Source of the DNA: Ignavibacteriales bacterium
GTDB taxonomy: Bacteria; Bacteroidota; Ignavibacteria; Ignavibacteriales; Melioribacteraceae
Assembly: GCA_016929735.1 (NCBI GenBank)
Contig: JAFGID010000001.1
Coordinates: 1-15,909 of the forward strand
Reading direction: 5' to 3'
DNA length: 15,909 nt
The notes under the pieces are model-generated. The model ran no database searches. It was not told the origin of the DNA and worked only from the letters and a program-made list of their open reading frames with translations. Within the stretch, counting starts at the first letter, position 1; each line of letters opens with the position of its first letter. Position numbers and translations under genes: made by a program. This document shows positions 6,914 through 12,048 of this stretch, piece by piece.

Positions 6914-7041
6914 GTTTAGGGAGGCACGGGAATTATATCGGTCAGTTAAGCCTTCTATATTCCACCAGATTCCCGTGCCTTCGGGTCATGTTAAGCCATC
7001 TTATTATAAGAACCACTTGTTTGCCGAAACAAACCCTAAAC
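6914..7041 (-). ncRNA. Structured RNA candidate, cloverleaf-like
   Basis: On the minus strand GTTTAGGG (7041-7034) pairs perfectly with CCCTAAAC (6921-6914). Directly stacked on it is a perfect 12-bp hairpin AGGCACGGGAAT / ATTCCCGTGCCT (6980-6969 with 6933-6922). Two smaller hairpins precede it: TTTG-TTTCGG-CAAA (7033-7020) and TCTTA-TAA-TAAGA. The order, acceptor-like stem, two short hairpins, then a long stacked hairpin, mimics a tRNA shape, but no T-loop is present. The element GGCTTAAC(A)TGACC occurs twice inside it. GC content exceeds the flanking genes. It could be a cis-regulatory leader of the gene starting at 6896, a small RNA, or a decayed tRNA. Confidence 0.4.
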
Positions 7042-7044
7042 AAG

Positions 7045-7118
7045 TACGTGCAATGGGATTTGAACCCATAATCCCCCACCAAACTGGCAGGTAACTTAAC
7101 CACTTCGTCCATACACGC
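7045..7118 (-). tRNA. tRNA-like gene, anticodon uncertain
   Basis: 74 nt with canonical proportions. Acceptor GCGTGTA pairs with TGCACGT (7 bp with two G-U), D stem GAC/GTT with GAAGTGGTTAA loop (A14, GG and A21 present), T arm ATGGG-TTCAAAT-CCCAT, five-nt variable loop, discriminator A. The anticodon stem CCTGC/GTGGG closes the loop CAGTTTG, which places GTT (Asn) at 34-36 but puts A instead of the near-universal U at position 33. No CCA is encoded. Acceptor, D and T arms are strong; the anticodon arm is not standard, so isotype is left open. Confidence 0.6.
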
Positions 7119-7194
7119 TAACGACAGAATTACATTTTGCGCAATTTTCATTCCATCGCTTTTCTACTTCGAACGTTACTTCCGCAGAAAACCG

Positions 7195-7286
7195 TGGTAC
7201 TGGCAGGAATTGAACCTACGTAATGTCTTGCGGTACTTCGTGACCTTCACCGACAAGTTGCCTTGCCATCATCAGCATACAACACC
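7195..7286 (-). tRNA. Second tRNA-like gene with enlarged middle region
   Basis: 92 nt. Acceptor GGTGTTG pairs with CAGTACC (7 bp including G-U), T arm GTAGG-TTCAATT-CCTGC is clear, discriminator A. D region TGCTGATGATGGCAAGGCA contains a GG. Between the D and T arms are 38 nt, as in class II tRNAs. The best pairing is CTTGT/GCAAG enclosing a 21-nt loop with its own small hairpin (GGT/ACC), rather than a 7-nt anticodon loop plus variable arm. The isotype cannot be read. Either it is an unusual tRNA, one with a small insert, or a decayed copy. Confidence 0.45.
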
Positions 7287-7289
7287 GTA

Positions 7290-7539
7290 AAATAGTCATT
7301 TCCCACCTAACCATAGCGGGTGTCTTGCTCTCCTTGGGGCGCATCTGTCTGGTCTGAATCTACGCCTTACATGCTATACCCTATATCTCTGCATCTCAGA
7401 ACACAACACTTTGTTCCCAACGGTTATGAACGAGTGATTAGCATACCTTTCAGGCAGCATGTGGAGTTTACAATCGACTACTTTCAAAGAACATTCTTTA
7501 TGCAATTATACGAATAAAATTCGAAAATGTTACAAAAAA
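7290..7539. other. GC-richer non-coding stretch
   Basis: I see no gene here in any frame. Lines in this stretch run about 40-52 percent GC by hand count, against roughly 30 percent in flanking genes, and several short stems are possible (ATGCTA with TAGCAT at 7371 and 7439, TCTG/CAGA, GAACA/TGTTC). It probably belongs to the same minus-strand RNA region as the tRNA-like genes, but I found no T-loop and no anticodon arm. Confidence 0.4.
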
Positions 7540-7965
7540 TCAAAATATTTTATCACTAATCGTATGAATTGCTGAACCCAATTCCAATCCAATAAAGATT
7601 ATCAACCACATACTCAATCCAATGGATGTGATTATTTGAAGATTTCCTTTAAATAGGAAATAAATAAAAGGAATTATTCCAACATATAATACACGTATGA
7701 TTGTTCCAATAATCAAACCATGAGTGAAAATACTTCGATGGTTAAACATGAGTTGATAGGGAATCCAAATCATTTTAAGAAGCCACCAACGATTATAGGG
7801 TCGGCTATTAGTATCAAGGTCACCATTAAACATAAATGATGAAAATAAAAACAAACTGAGAATAATGCCAGTTGTTTTTATATCTTTTGTTAATTGATAT
7901 GTTACAAAACCAACAACTGGCGTTGTTGTAATTGTAATGATATCATGTGCTCTTCCATTCGGCAT
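7540..7965 (-). CDS. DUF2227-like membrane protein with metal-binding residues
   Basis: 141 residues. The N-terminal MPNGRAHDIITI carries a conserved His-Asp; FMFNGDLDTNSRPYNRWWLLK (about 44-64) has the acidic DLD and the NRWW motif; WIPYQLMFNHRSIFTHGLIIG (about 67-87) has two histidines; and a C-terminal LELGSAIHTISD supplies a further His and Asp. These blocks in this order match the DUF2227 family of putative metal-binding membrane proteins, usually about 170-200 residues, so this is short. Hydrophobic segments at about 30-45, 83-105 and 112-132 indicate an integral membrane protein. The biological role of the family is unknown; the conserved His/Asp set suggests a metal-dependent hydrolase. 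It sits upstream of the tRNA-like region on the same strand. A weak motif resembling GTATTTAT (ATATTTATC, 7998-8006 minus) lies upstream. Confidence 0.8.
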   Translation of the reverse strand: MPNGRAHDIITITTTPVVGFVTYQLTKDIKTTGIILSLFLFSSFMFNGDLDTNSRPYNRWWLLKMIWIPYQLMFNHRSIFTHGLIIGTIIRVLYVGIIPFIYFLFKGNLQIITSIGLSMWLIIFIGLELGSAIHTISDKIF

Positions 7966-8013
7966 AATATTCTTTTTTCAATATTATACGAAAAAAAGAT
8001 AAATATGTTACAA

Positions 8014-8346
8014 TTATTTGTCTTTTTGTATATTGACTGCGAAATATCTCTCACCAGCATAAACACATTTACTTGTTTCTTTTATGCTCACATCAAATCC
8101 TGTGTTAATATTAAAAAACATCAACCCAATTTTTTCAGGTAATTCATGTGGAAACTTTGTTGTGATTCCGAAATTAATACCATTACTGATTTCACTGTCC
8201 GCAACATTAAAACTATTGTCTTGCATTAATTCCAAAGCCAAACTAAGTTGTTCATACAATCGTATTTCTTCAGGTGTTCCAAGTTTATTTATTATAGCAC
8301 TTTCAATAACAAACGTTCTCTTATCATCTTCATCATAATCTATCAT
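8014..8346 (-). CDS. Unknown acidic protein, 110 residues
   Basis: MIDYDEDDKRTFVIESAIIN is followed by a helix with EEIRLYEQLSLALELMQ and a beta-rich C-terminal half (GINFGITTKFP, IGLMFFNINTGFDV, CVYAGERYFAVNI). No signal peptide or membrane helix. The strongly acidic start is typical of small phage proteins of unknown role. It is first in the minus-strand set, behind a Bacteroidota-like promoter (8366-8396), and is followed by the DUF2227-like gene after 48 nt. No family recognised. Confidence 0.7.
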   Translation of the reverse strand: MIDYDEDDKRTFVIESAIINKLGTPEEIRLYEQLSLALELMQDNSFNVADSEISNGINFGITTKFPHELPEKIGLMFFNINTGFDVSIKETSKCVYAGERYFAVNIQKDK

Positions 8347-8365
8347 ACGTTTAAAAATTACAGTA

Positions 8366-8396
8366 CTAATTTACAATAAAATCATTAAATTAGCAA
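8366..8396 (-). promoter_or_regulatory. Bacteroidota-like promoter
   Basis: On the minus strand TTG (8396-8394), 20 nt, then TAAATTAG (8373-8366), a near match to TAnnTTTG. The start codon at 8346 lies 19 nt further. One base of the -7 box differs from the consensus. Confidence 0.4.
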
Positions 8397-8467
8397 GATT
8401 TTTTTATTAAAATATCCATATTTCTTCCGATAATCGTTCGATTTCAAAGGGAATAATATCAATTTTC

Positions 8468-8489
8468 TAAGTATTTATATTAAAAGAAA
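8468..8489 (+). promoter_or_regulatory. Recurring GTATTTAT promoter-like motif
   Basis: TAAGTATTTATATTAAAAG, then the ATG at 8493. It shares AAGTATTTAT with the copies at 3922 and 5378 and lies directly upstream of the nonapeptide-repeat gene. Confidence 0.55.
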
Positions 8490-8492
8490 ACA

Positions 8493-9392
8493 ATGGAAAA
8501 TTTTTATTTAGTACTTATTAAAAAAGACGGAACAATTGTTCACAATATTTTTGCTACTTCACATAAAGACTTGATTTCTAAATATTTGACTGCTAATGAT
8601 ATACAGAAAAAAGATTATTTATTGGCAAGTTTTAGTCCCATTGAAAAACATAGACTTGATGATGTAGATAATTATGCTCTGATTAATGCTGGAATGTACT
8701 ATCCCGATTGGTTTGCTGGTGAAATTAAGGAACAAGTAATAACTGACCTTAAAAATATCATTAAATCAATGATTGTGAGAGGCAGAAAAAAACTTTTACT
8801 TCATGAGGGCGTGATTCTTACAAATAAAACTATTATTGAAGAAGCAAAACATTGTAAGATTTTTGGAATGTATGATGAATCATTAATTGAAGTCCTTGAT
8901 GATACATCAGAAGTCATGATTATGACAGACGATGCCCGTATTGAAGAAATGTTTGATAGTTCAAAAATTATTGAAATGTACGGTTTTTCAAAGGTACATA
9001 AAATGAAAGATTATAGCAAAATCATAAAAATGTACGGACAGGCACGAGTCGGAGAAATGTATAATCATTCGAACATCGGTGTACTCAAAGGCGATGCAAA
9101 TATCATGGAAATGCATGAAGAAAGTCATGCTGACCGCTTAAAGCATATGTCAAGAGTTGACGAAATGCATGATTTCAGTACAATCGAAGAACTCTGGGAT
9201 TGGTCGGTGGTCGAAAAAATGTTTGACCATAGCCGAATCACATATATGGATGAGGATTCAAAAGTACTTGAAATGTACGGAGATAGCATAATTGACCATA
9301 TGTACGGCAATGCAATAGTTGAAAGACTCTATGAAAATTCTTTGGTTAGAAAACTGAACGATAAAGCTCAGATATTAAGCAAGGAATTATAA
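8493..9392 (+). CDS. Nonapeptide-repeat solenoid protein
   Basis: 299 residues. Residues 1-110 form a mixed N-terminal domain (MENFYLVLIKKDGTIVHNIF, DWFAGEIKEQVITDL). From residue 129 to the end the protein is an unbroken series of 19 nine-residue units with the pattern x-[SA]-x-[VI]-x-x-[ML]-x-[DGNE], for example SSKIIEMYG, FSKVHKMKD, YSKIIKMYG, DSKVLEMYG and DSIIDHMYG. Regular hydrophobic positions 4 and 7 and small residues at 2 predict a beta-solenoid or similar coil, on established grounds for tandem short repeats. Related repeats with the look of SQVNYMxGN occur in Bacteroidota mobile elements in my memory. Function is unknown; binding or scaffolding is plausible. It is flanked by a GTATTTAT motif and a terminator, so it is a single-gene unit. 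Confidence 0.85.
   Translation: MENFYLVLIKKDGTIVHNIFATSHKDLISKYLTANDIQKKDYLLASFSPIEKHRLDDVDNYALINAGMYYPDWFAGEIKEQVITDLKNIIKSMIVRGRKKLLLHEGVILTNKTIIEEAKHCKIFGMYDESLIEVLDDTSEVMIMTDDARIEEMFDSSKIIEMYGFSKVHKMKDYSKIIKMYGQARVGEMYNHSNIGVLKGDANIMEMHEESHADRLKHMSRVDEMHDFSTIEELWDWSVVEKMFDHSRITYMDEDSKVLEMYGDSIIDHMYGNAIVERLYENSLVRKLNDKAQILSKEL
8877..9389 (+). repeat. Nineteen tandem 27-nt (9-codon) repeat units
   Basis: The units encode residues 129-299. Phase is maintained without any insertion: 171 residues equal 19 x 9. At DNA level the units are diverged and share mainly the codons for Met/Leu at position 7 and the GG/GA of position 9, so they are old rather than freshly amplified. Unit 10 (ESHADRLKH) and unit 19 (KAQILSKEL) fit the pattern least. 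Confidence 0.8.
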
Positions 9393-9417
9393 TTGATAAC
9401 TAAAAACAGAAAGTCAG

Positions 9418-9449
9418 GTGGATATTCTTATGAGTATCCACTTTTTTTT
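9418..9449 (+). terminator. Rho-independent terminator
   Basis: GTGGATA and TATCCAC form a 7-bp stem around a 10-nt loop, followed by eight T. It closes the nonapeptide-repeat gene. Confidence 0.85.
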
Positions 9450-9450
9450 C

Positions 9451-9481
9451 TTGCAAATTAATTTAATTTAGTATATCTTTA
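9451..9481 (+). promoter_or_regulatory. Bacteroidota-like promoter
   Basis: TTG (9451-9453), 20 nt, then TATCTTTA (9474-9481), a one-base variant of TAnnTTTG, with ATG at 9486 almost directly behind. It starts the long small-gene operon after the terminator at 9418-9449. Transcription from here would leave a very short leader. Confidence 0.4.
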
Positions 9482-9485
9482 CGTC

Positions 9486-9725
9486 ATGTTAAAAGAACTT
9501 GAACGATATTTCGTCAAAATGGGTTGGTATGATAAAACCCGTGAATTTCTCACAATTAAATTGGAAGGAGGTTTTGAAGCCTTCAGTGGTAGGGCGAGTG
9601 AGACATGGGAATATCGTTGGGTTATTCAAGTTCATAATCACCCGGATTTAGGAATTCCTGAATTCTTTATTTGGGGCAAGAGATTCGAAACTCTGGATGA
9701 TGTAGCTGCACGAGCATTAAGATAA
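9486..9725 (+). CDS. Unknown 79-residue protein
   Basis: MLKELERYFVKMGWYDKTRE..., then TWEYRWVIQVHNHPDLGIPE and FFIWGKRFETLDDVAARAL. A short N-terminal helix, a beta-sheet core rich in aromatic residues, and a C-terminal helix. No family recognised. It is the first of a run of small plus-strand genes that continues to 12983. The next ATG is 8 nt after its stop. Confidence 0.75.
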   Translation: MLKELERYFVKMGWYDKTREFLTIKLEGGFEAFSGRASETWEYRWVIQVHNHPDLGIPEFFIWGKRFETLDDVAARALR

Positions 9726-9732
9726 TTAGAAA

Positions 9733-9969
9733 ATGGGAAAAAATAAAACAATATTTCTAATCAATTTAATTATAATCAAACAATGTATTCAGCATTACTT
9801 TAATCGTACATGGAATAAAACATGGATTCGTAAAGATGAATTTCATAGCTCTTTAGATATGGATGGCACGGCAATGTCATATATGAGCGAAAAGGAACGG
9901 GAAAAATACATTCATGATTTAGTTAAACGCAGAAATATTGCTCATGAAAGAGATTTATTAGAGGATTAA
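9733..9969 (+). CDS. Unknown 78-residue protein
   Basis: MGKNKTIFLINLIIIKQCIQ has a hydrophobic N-terminal stretch (residues 7-16) too short and too polar to call a signal peptide with certainty. The rest is charged: HYFNRTWNKTWIRKDEFHSS, then SEKEREKYIHDLVKRRNIAH and acidic LLED. The C-terminal half is a probable helix of alternating charge. It lies between two small genes with gaps of 7 and 3 nt. Role unknown. Confidence 0.65.
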   Translation: MGKNKTIFLINLIIIKQCIQHYFNRTWNKTWIRKDEFHSSLDMDGTAMSYMSEKEREKYIHDLVKRRNIAHERDLLED

Positions 9970-9972
9970 ATT

Positions 9973-10185
9973 ATGGCATGGAAAAAAAGCGAAGATGGTG
10001 GACTTGATTATGACGTGAGTCAAGACATTCAATCAAAGGATAAACCCTTTGACCCGTTTGCAACTGCATACACAACGACATTTAGTTTTAATATTGAACA
10101 ACTACTTCCACCACCAAAGAGCAGGAAAGAACAGATTCAGGAAAAAATCAATGCAATGAAAAGAACGAAATATAAATATTTTTAA
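9973..10185 (+). CDS. Unknown 70-residue protein
   Basis: MAWKKSEDGGLDYDVSQDIQ is acidic and probably disordered. A middle section FATAYTTTFSFNIEQLLPPP and a C-terminal basic helix RKEQIQEKINAMKRTKYKYF follow. The TFSFN and PPP stretches look like a short linear interaction segment. No family recognised. The start is 3 nt after the preceding stop, and the next gene follows after 1 nt, so expression is likely coupled. Confidence 0.7.
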   Translation: MAWKKSEDGGLDYDVSQDIQSKDKPFDPFATAYTTTFSFNIEQLLPPPKSRKEQIQEKINAMKRTKYKYF

Positions 10186-10186
10186 G

Positions 10187-10432
10187 ATGTTCGGATTAAG
10201 AAAAAAGAAAAGCAATTTCAGTCTCGAAACTCAAAAGGAAATGGGAAATGAGCTACGTCAATACGTAGAAAAAATACAATACGTGCCACCAACAGACAAA
10301 GAGATTATCGAGGGTCTGGAATTCCAAGATAACTATGAAGCAGTATTTCTTATTACATCACTGAAAAAAGAAAATGCAAACCTGAAAAGAAAATTAACAA
10401 TATTGCAAAAAAAATTAATAACAAAAGAATAA
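10187..10432 (+). CDS. Small coiled-coil protein, 81 residues
   Basis: MFGLRKKKSNFSLETQKEM is a basic amphipathic start. IQYVPPTDKEIIEGLEFQDN forms a linker, and residues 50-81 (VFLITSLKKENANLKRKLTI, then LQKKLITKE) form a heptad-like helix with Leu at regular intervals, probably a coiled coil. It resembles small scaffolding- or chaperone-like phage proteins in shape only. One nt separates it from the gene before. Confidence 0.7.
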   Translation: MFGLRKKKSNFSLETQKEMGNELRQYVEKIQYVPPTDKEIIEGLEFQDNYEAVFLITSLKKENANLKRKLTILQKKLITKE

Positions 10433-10457
10433 GTCAGGCGCAAGCCGGTCCCGGACT
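10432..10457 (+). other. GNRA-capped hairpin element
   Basis: GGC-GCAA-GCC forms a small hairpin with a GNRA-type tetraloop (10437-10446), enclosed by AGTC (10432-10435) and GACT (10454-10457), with GTCCCGGAC beside it. This 26-nt patch is GC-rich against an A+T-rich background and lies between the coiled-coil gene and the next start at 10488. It is possibly an RNA element; it is too short to name. Confidence 0.3.
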
Positions 10458-10487
10458 ACAACGTTTTATAAAAAATTATAAAATATT

Positions 10488-10676
10488 ATGATTACCATTA
10501 ATCTAACCGATAAGAATAAAAACCGAGAAGAAATAGAAGCAGATATAAGAAAAGCAACAAAAGACATTCTGGGAATCCGGTATAAATATAATAAAAAGGG
10601 TGAATTTATTGCATATGCAAATATCTTCACAACAATAGTTGATATTTTTAAAACAATAAAAAGAAAAATGCTATGA
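10488..10676 (+). CDS. Unknown 62-residue protein
   Basis: MITINLTDKNKNREEIEADI, then RKATKDILGIRYKYNKKGEF and a hydrophobic C-terminal section (IAYANIFTTIVDIFKTIKR) that could lie on or in a membrane. The arrangement is a beta strand, a charged helix, a turn with basic residues and an amphipathic helix. The TGA overlaps the next ATG in an ATGA junction. Function unknown. Confidence 0.7.
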   Translation: MITINLTDKNKNREEIEADIRKATKDILGIRYKYNKKGEFIAYANIFTTIVDIFKTIKRKML

Positions 10677-11032
10677 ATACTAACGAACTTTATGACCACA
10701 TTACTAAAAACATGACTCCTGAACAAGCACTCATGAAATTATTGGAAGGCACTATCAGGAATTATGAACACCTTAAATTCAATGAGGGTGAAGAAATACA
10801 TCCAACAATGATTGTTGTTATGGCAACAAAAGAAATGGGTTGGAATATCGCAATTCCCAATGGAGATGATGATGAAGAATTATCGGGAATGATTATTGGT
10901 ACTAACGAATATATCGACAGCATTATTAATGATAATCATTGTAATTGCGATACTTTGGGTCTTGATTATGATGAAAATTGCACTTGTAACACTGATTGCG
11001 AATGTGGTGAAAACTGTGAATGTCATGACTAA
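10673..11032 (+). CDS. Protein with cysteine-rich CxC tail
   Basis: 119 residues, start in an ATGA overlap. Residues 1-85 are a soluble helical/beta domain (MTPEQALMKLLEGTIRNYEH, MIVVMATKEMGWNIAIPNGD) with an acidic DDDEE loop. The last 30 residues carry eight cysteines arranged as four CxC pairs (Cys90/92, 103/105, 109/111, 115/117) plus His89 and His118. Four CxC motifs in an acidic tail are a credible metal-binding site, as in metallothionein-like or zinc-cluster tails; the metal and purpose are unknown. The stop overlaps a short ATG-led frame at 11025 by 8 nt. Confidence 0.75.
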   Translation: MNTNELYDHITKNMTPEQALMKLLEGTIRNYEHLKFNEGEEIHPTMIVVMATKEMGWNIAIPNGDDDEELSGMIIGTNEYIDSIINDNHCNCDTLGLDYDENCTCNTDCECGENCECHD

Positions 11033-11218
11033 AATAAAAACGACAGCAGATAAAACAAATGTCATATTTAATAGTGGACTGACTTTTAAAATTCATAATA
11101 AACCCGTGAAAAAAGATTAGCTTTGGAATATGAAAAACGTAAAGAAAGTCTCGCAACCAAAAAAATATTGGAAAATATTAAGAAACTGAAAGATAATAAA
11201 TTAGATAATAATACTTAA
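11025..11218 (+). CDS. Small basic protein, apparently frameshifted
   Basis: As written, ATG 11025 gives 31 residues (MTKIKTTADKTNVIFNSGLT..., stop TAG at 11120). The -1 frame continues with a helix of clear coding character (RLALEYEKRKESLATKKILE, then NIKKLKDNKLDNNT) to TAA at 11216-11218, and it has no usable start of its own. Adding one A to the A6 run at 11109-11114 fuses the halves into a 64-residue basic, C-terminally helical protein. So this is one gene broken by a homopolymer change, a read error, or a slippage case. It overlaps the upstream gene by 8 nt, which supports the ATG. Confidence 0.55.
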
Positions 11219-11229
11219 AGCAATATTTT

Positions 11230-11502
11230 ATGTCGAAATTCGAAAATAATAAAATGGTGGTTTGGGAAAACCGTAGTAATGGTACGAGGTTTATGACTGG
11301 ATATGAACCCGGTAAGAATTATGAAGATAATGAATATCGTATTGTCATAGCAGAAAACATTAGTTATGAAGACGGTCTGCTACTCTGTAAACAAGTTGAA
11401 GAGAAGAACATCGATGGTTTTCTTGATGAATTACCAGAGGAACTACGAAATCCAAGAATGGATGCTCTTATTGCGGGTATAATTAAAAATGGGGGAAGAT
11501 AA
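11230..11502 (+). CDS. Unknown 90-residue protein
   Basis: MSKFENNKMVVWENRSNGTR..., then EPGKNYEDNEYRIVIAENIS and YEDGLLLCKQVEEKNIDGFL. It reads as a beta-rich N-terminal half and an acidic helical C-terminal half ending with a basic tail (KNGGR). The WENRSNGTRF segment looks like a strand-turn-strand. No family recognised. The next gene, carrying an early stop, starts 3 nt after its stop. Confidence 0.75.
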   Translation: MSKFENNKMVVWENRSNGTRFMTGYEPGKNYEDNEYRIVIAENISYEDGLLLCKQVEEKNIDGFLDELPEELRNPRMDALIAGIIKNGGR

Positions 11503-11504
11503 TT

Positions 11505-11762
11505 ATGAAAACACAATTTGAATAAGAACTCCAAGCACTGATTAACAAATACAGTAAAGAGAATGGAAGCAATACGCCAGATTTTATATTAGCGAAATGT
11601 CTGAATGCCATAATGGAAAATATCAATGCAGCAATAAATGACCGGGAAGAATGGTATGGTAGGATGTCGAGAATCGAATTCGATTTAAATGAATATAGCC
11701 TCGACAATACCGGAAATCTCTCACTTGATTTACCATCAATTATAAAAATAATCAACCTTTAA
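11505..11762 (+). pseudogene. Small phage protein interrupted by an early TAA
   Basis: ATG 11505 reads MKTQFE, then TAA at 11523-11525, then continues without further stops: ELQALINKYSKENGSNTPDF, ILAKCLNAIMENINAAINDR and EEWYGRMSRIEFDLNEYSLD to TAA at 11760. Total length would be 85 codons. The segment LINKYSxENGSNTPDFILA is one I recognise from many phage genomes as the N-terminal part of a small conserved protein of unknown function. A single A-to-T change (AAA to TAA, Lys7) would explain the stop. It is either a nonsense mutation or a base-call error. There is no other ATG close enough to restore the conserved region. Confidence 0.6.
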
Positions 11763-11775
11763 CAAATTTACAGTC

Positions 11776-12048
11776 ATGATTGATAAAATTATTAAAACAT
11801 ACGAAAATCTTAATGGGTTACTTAACCATAAATTTAATGATGCCAAGACCCGTGAGTACATCAGGTTGCAATTACAGAATGAATTGCCAAACTGTGGAAT
11901 TAAATGTGATGAAGAAAACAATTCTCCTGAAATAATCGAGAAATGTGTTGCTGTTGCCAGAGTTCAATGGATAAATGGTGCAATGGAAATCAATTACGTT
12001 GACCTTATTTTTGGCAGTCCTGAACAAATTAAAGCCATACAACAATGA
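11776..12048 (+). CDS. Unknown 90-residue protein
   Basis: MIDKIIKTYENLNGLLNHKF and NDAKTREYIRLQLQNELPNC form a helical N-terminal half; residues 41-90 continue with DEENNSPEIIEKCVAVARVQ and WINGAMEINYVDLIFGSPEQ. A mixed alpha/beta small protein. No membrane segments. Its stop overlaps the start of the GIY-YIG endonuclease in an ATGA junction, so a mobile endonuclease has settled directly behind it. Role unknown. Confidence 0.75.
   Translation: MIDKIIKTYENLNGLLNHKFNDAKTREYIRLQLQNELPNCGIKCDEENNSPEIIEKCVAVARVQWINGAMEINYVDLIFGSPEQIKAIQQ

Noticed and set aside
6942..7151. Minus-strand open frame (MKIAQNVILS...)
   Set aside because: It overlaps the tRNA-like element with its arms in register, so the frame is accidental.
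7290..7510. A group I intron core in the GC-richer stretch (TAGTC and GACTA)
   Set aside because: The two pentamers are present, but no conserved P7/P3 order or further core elements could be seen.
7320..7517. Plus-strand open frame with Cys and Trp (MSCSPWGASV...)
   Set aside because: It covers part of the GC-richer RNA-like region, has unnatural composition and no family look; treated as chance.
11523..11525. General recoding of TAA as an amino acid
   Set aside because: TAA ends many clear genes in the window, including the ones beside this site.
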